Of a stretch of DNA of 36,222 bases, positions 33,343 to 36,222 are shown in pieces. The notes under the pieces are model-generated. The model was not told where the DNA came from. It worked only from the letters and a program-made list of their open reading frames with translations, and ran no database searches. The position numbers were made by a program, and so were the translations under genes. Positions within the stretch are counted from its first letter, which is position 1. Every line of letters begins with the position of its first letter. The DNA is taken from contig CAZLPW010000015.1 of the NCBI GenBank assembly GCA_964561495.1, positions 1-36,222 on the forward strand, written 5' to 3'. Source of the stretch: CAZLPW01 sp964561495. Lineage in GTDB: Bacteria > Fidelibacterota > Marinisomatia > Marinisomatales > UBA1611.

Positions 33343-34992
33343 CTAATCTAAAAATTCCCAAGTAATTTTTAAACTATTCTGGCTACCAACTTCAGGCATC
33401 AAAGGATGAAAGTATAGATTATTAGAAAATTGTTCATACCCTAATCTTTCTAAATAGCTTGATAAATTTTTCCATTTATATGTAATTGTAAAAGATGCTA
33501 CCATTGCTGATATTGATAAATCAAGAAACCAAATATCATCCAAATTTCTTTTATTAAGAATAGGAACTGGGACTGATTCGACTAGATGTAAATACCAACC
33601 AGGTTGTCTATTCCACCACCCAGTTATAGCCATATTTATAGATAAATCTAGTACACCTTTAAAAGCTTTTGCGTTATAACTATTTATAAAAGACAATTTA
33701 TTTTTTACTCCATCATTAAGATATTTACCACCCTGGTTATGTGAATATTTTAAAGATAATTTATAAAATTGATGAGTTAGCCAATCTATCTGGCTTCCTA
33801 AAATAATATCCGAATCATCATAATATATTTTGCCATCGCTAAAAAATAAAGGTCCCCTATAAACATTATAGTCAACCCAATTAAAAAACTTAAAATTTGA
33901 ATAACTTAATAATATTTTCAGCTCACTGTTGGATAGACTAGATACTTGGCTGCTTTCACCAAAATAAGGATGAGAAGGAACTACATTTTTTTTTGAAAAA
34001 AGTTTAATCAAGACCTTTTCATACTTATAGTTATAACCCAATTCATATATAATGTTATTTTGTTTTTGTAAAAAGCTAGAGCCTAACTTTAAATAAGAAT
34101 TTTTATTATAATTAATACCTAATAAAAAATTTCCCCATCTAATCGGAGTTATAACTTCTTTAATACTCCGAGAGTTAAGTTCAAAATAAAAATTAAATCT
34201 GAACTTAGATTCATTATCTAAATCAAATATTATCTCTCTTTTTTGTCTATTTAAATATCTGATGCTATTAAAACCCTCAAACAGAATAGCTTTATTACGA
34301 TTATATATCTCCATCAATAATGTATCGGAACTATCATAGTCTGAATAGAATCGTTGTAAAAAATGGCTATTTTTAAAGCTTATATAAAAATAATTATATT
34401 TTTTTGACCAGAATATATTACTGCTAGTGATCCTTGAGTCATAGAGTGCTTTTCCAGAGATGTTTTTATCAACTGGAATCCCAGACAATGTATTAAAATG
34501 ACCAATTGCTATACCCACTTCCTCATTTTTTTTATTTTTTTTAAAATGAACGGTGTAAGTCTGGTGTATCGGTTTAGGAAACGATCCCGAAGGTGTATAT
34601 TGGTTATAAATACCAGCATAAGACCTTTTAAAACCATTAATATCTATAAAATTTTTTTTAGAATTAAAATGTTTTAAAGAGACATTTAACTCATCCTGTA
34701 AGTAATCTCCCTGAATATAATCAAAATTACTCAAGACTTTATTATTTTCAGTCTTAGCACTATCCAAATTATTGTTTAAAAACATATTTTTTATAATTGG
34801 ACCCATTTGTCCAGGATTTGTCGACCATGTACCATCAAAGAAGAATGGACCAGCATTCCAATCTTTATTCCACATTATATTACCGTCAACATTCGCATAT
34901 CCAAAGTGATTGGACCAGTCATATCCAACAATTTCTTCTGCCTGATAGTAAAAAAGGCAAAATATTAATAAGATAATTAATCTTCTAAACAT
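33343..34992 (-). CDS. Putative outer-membrane beta-barrel protein
   Basis: 549 residues, not recognised as a named family. Signal peptide about 1-17 (MFRRLIILLIFCLFYYQA). The rest is rich in Asn, Lys, Tyr, Phe and Trp with alternating strand patterns (YNYFYISFKNSHFLQRFYS, FRFNFYFELNSR, YELGYNYKYEKVLIKLFS) and no helical membrane segments, as expected of a large barrel. The C-terminal strand SQNSLKITWEFLD resembles a barrel-closing strand. An N-terminal plug or lumen region may be GPFFFDGTWSTNPGQMGP. Resemblance to the Wzi-like protein in composition suggests a capsule or helical-backbone type porin, but no motif confirms it. ATG at 34992; flanked by the HD gene 56 nt upstream. Confidence 0.6.
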   Translation of the reverse strand: MFRRLIILLIFCLFYYQAEEIVGYDWSNHFGYANVDGNIMWNKDWNAGPFFFDGTWSTNPGQMGPIIKNMFLNNNLDSAKTENNKVLSNFDYIQGDYLQDELNVSLKHFNSKKNFIDINGFKRSYAGIYNQYTPSGSFPKPIHQTYTVHFKKNKKNEEVGIAIGHFNTLSGIPVDKNISGKALYDSRITSSNIFWSKKYNYFYISFKNSHFLQRFYSDYDSSDTLLMEIYNRNKAILFEGFNSIRYLNRQKREIIFDLDNESKFRFNFYFELNSRSIKEVITPIRWGNFLLGINYNKNSYLKLGSSFLQKQNNIIYELGYNYKYEKVLIKLFSKKNVVPSHPYFGESSQVSSLSNSELKILLSYSNFKFFNWVDYNVYRGPLFFSDGKIYYDDSDIILGSQIDWLTHQFYKLSLKYSHNQGGKYLNDGVKNKLSFINSYNAKAFKGVLDLSINMAITGWWNRQPGWYLHLVESVPVPILNKRNLDDIWFLDLSISAMVASFTITYKWKNLSSYLERLGYEQFSNNLYFHPLMPEVGSQNSLKITWEFLD

Positions 34993-35048
34993 TTATTAAT
35001 TCAAAAAAATCCAGTTTACTTAACTATTAGTAATATCTAACCAAATGG

Positions 35049-36005
35049 TTAAAAATCATCTTTTAACATAGGAGTACGAAAATAATTATGAATATCTGTA
35101 AAATTCTCTTGATTTGGGTCTTCTCTGTATATCATATCTAATATATTCATTTTCATATCTAAATTGCTAATTAAATGTACTAACAGAGCTTCTCGAAAAG
35201 CGGGTGGCCTTGGAGTATTCCGATTGAAATATCCACGGTGTGATAAAATAATATGTTCAATTTTCAATGCCATTTCCTCAGGAAAATTTTTAATATTCAC
35301 GATTGCTCTTTCAACTATATCTTTTCCAATTACATTATTACCTATCAAACTTCCTTTTAAAGTATAATCCACTTCGTAACCTGGGTTGAACTCTTCAATA
35401 ACACCTATGTTATGCAACATAATACCAGTCATTAAAAGATCTCTATCTATTTTGTATAATGATGAAACTCTTTTACCAACACGAATCATCGAAATAATAT
35501 TTTCTAAATACCCTGATCTATAACTATGGTTCATTTTTATCGAAGCTGGATAAATCAATAATTTCTTTTTATTTTTTTTATAAATATTTGAAACCAGCCT
35601 TTTTAAAAAATTGTTATTTATTAATGAAATAGTTTTTTCTATCTCTTTCCACATCAGCAATGGGTCTATTTTTGAAGTAAGAACTAAATTAGCGGGGTCG
35701 AAACCATATCTTCCATAATTTTTTTTTGTAGCTTTTTTAATTTTTTTTATGATAAGCTGCAGTTGATCTAAAAACAAATGAATTTCCCCAGAAATAGCAA
35801 CTGCATCACCTGCTTCGAATTGACTGTTTAACAAATCAACTTTATCCCAAATTTTAGCAGATATATGTCCAGTTCTATCTCTGAGCTCTAGGTCAATATA
35901 TAAATCACCATTCCTTGTGTAGCGCAAACTTTTTTCAGTACAAAGATAAAAACCTTGAATTTTTAAACCTTCTTTGAATTTTTTTATTGGATATAATTTT
36001 TTCAT
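35049..36005 (-). CDS. YhaM-like OB-fold + HD-domain protein with degenerate HD site
   Basis: 318 residues. OB-fold nucleic-acid-binding domain (about 13-90: GFYLCTEKSLRYTRNGDLYI, LRDRTGHISAKIWD, VAISGEI) and an HD domain (about 155-300) aligned with the 3'-5' exoribonuclease YhaM. The expected metal ligands are mostly replaced: LEN-I at 168-170 (usually L-x-H-T), LHNIGV 197-202 (usually LHD-x-x-K), IGNN 221-224 (usually LGHI), SHRG 255-258 (usually SHHG). His198, His256 and Asp283 in SNLDMKMN remain. The reading frame is intact and the surrounding sequence well kept, so it is probably expressed, as an RNA-binding or scaffolding protein or a weak enzyme. ATG at 36005. Confidence 0.85.
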   Translation of the reverse strand: MKKLYPIKKFKEGLKIQGFYLCTEKSLRYTRNGDLYIDLELRDRTGHISAKIWDKVDLLNSQFEAGDAVAISGEIHLFLDQLQLIIKKIKKATKKNYGRYGFDPANLVLTSKIDPLLMWKEIEKTISLINNNFLKRLVSNIYKKNKKKLLIYPASIKMNHSYRSGYLENIISMIRVGKRVSSLYKIDRDLLMTGIMLHNIGVIEEFNPGYEVDYTLKGSLIGNNVIGKDIVERAIVNIKNFPEEMALKIEHIILSHRGYFNRNTPRPPAFREALLVHLISNLDMKMNILDMIYREDPNQENFTDIHNYFRTPMLKDDF

Positions 36006-36065
36006 ATAATAATTAAACTTTATTTTTTTAAAATACTCTTAGAGTTTCATACTAATAAAAAGTAA

Positions 36066-36222
36066 ATGCATAAAACCGAATATTCAATATCAAAAATATC
36101 ATATGCTAACGCCAATATGTCAAGAATAATGCATGCTTGTTTGAAAAATTGGCTAATTGATCCTAAAATTTTAAATTTTGTTTCTCCTTCATTAAACTTC
36201 CCATTTAGATATGCTCAATGGC
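36066..36222 (+). CDS. Unrecognised protein, 3'-truncated
   Basis: Open from ATG 36066 (an in-frame TAA lies directly upstream at 36063) to the window edge, 52 codons: starts MHKTEYSISKISYANANMSR and ends LNFPFRYAQW. No stop, no signal peptide. Two features stand out: many Ile/Ser/Asn and a patterned LNFVSPSLNFPFRYAQW. I cannot assign a family. It is divergent from the HD gene with a 60-nt spacer. Confidence 0.45.
   Translation, partial: MHKTEYSISKISYANANMSRIMHACLKNWLIDPKILNFVSPSLNFPFRYAQW

Noticed and set aside
1..36222. CRISPR arrays, tRNA, rRNA, insertion sequences, prophage or restriction-modification genes
   Set aside because: No regularly spaced repeats, no tRNA cloverleaf-like segments, no transposase or integrase and no methyltransferase were seen on either strand. 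The HNH protein stands in a housekeeping operon, not in a defence setting.

Overview
The window is AT-rich, gene-dense bacterial DNA with a Gram-negative envelope: heptose-1-phosphate adenylyltransferase, a Wzi-type outer-membrane barrel, a polysaccharide export protein, and a LysM lytic transglycosylase. The gene repertoire points to the FCB group (Bacteroidetes relatives), most plausibly an uncultured marine lineage such as Marinimicrobia/SAR406. The pointers are a COX24-type mini ribosomal protein, a Bacteroidetes-style sugar transferase without the usual membrane re-entrant segment, a DUF5074-like beta-propeller lipoprotein, and a VWA/CARDB membrane protein. This placement is inference from gene content; there is no rRNA in the window. 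A 17-N run (31167-31183) marks a scaffold gap, as in a single-cell or metagenome assembly.

Layout. (1) 1-492 (+): 3' part of a phytanoyl-CoA dioxygenase-family gene. (2) 513-7670 (-): a tight housekeeping operon read right to left: serS, plsC, a heptose/glycerol-type nucleotidyltransferase, a LysM lytic transglycosylase, HU, a 31-codon COX24-type ribosomal protein, xseA, xseB, nadK. (3) 7904-19189 (+): an exopolysaccharide/capsule locus. It holds a frameshifted Poly_export/SLBB outer-membrane export gene, a Wzz-like co-polymerase with an N-terminal winged helix-turn-helix, a Wzx-like flippase, a Wzy/O-antigen-ligase-like protein, a GT4 glycosyltransferase, a DUF354-type glycosyltransferase, an intergenic inverted repeat, an atypical initiating sugar transferase, and a Wzi-like barrel. 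(4) 19226-31706 (-): a second long operon read right to left: NlpC/P60 peptidase (split by the N gap), HNH nuclease, trpS, scpA, scpB, rluB-type pseudouridine synthase, cmk, rpsA, ybbR/cdaR-like, tsaD, a VWA membrane protein, and UDP-glucose dehydrogenase. (5) 32008-36222: a beta-propeller lipoprotein (+), a stretch that looks like a decayed gene, an outer-membrane-barrel-like protein (-), an OB+HD protein of the YhaM family whose HD metal site is largely lost (-), and the 5' end of an unrecognised gene (+).

How the genes fit together. The plus-strand locus reads as a Wzx/Wzy-dependent pathway: the initiating transferase loads the first sugar phosphate on the lipid carrier, two glycosyltransferases extend it, Wzx flips it, Wzy polymerises it, the Wzz-like protein sets chain length, and the SLBB protein and Wzi export and anchor it. 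The convergent ugd could supply UDP-glucuronate. No tyrosine autokinase or phosphatase is visible in the locus. The central locus is strikingly AT-rich (12361-12420 has 8 G/C of 60) compared with the housekeeping operons (2101-2160 has 20 of 60). The points most worth follow-up are the HTH-Wzz fusion, the HD pseudo-enzyme, the mini ribosomal protein, the variant initiating transferase and the export-gene frameshift.
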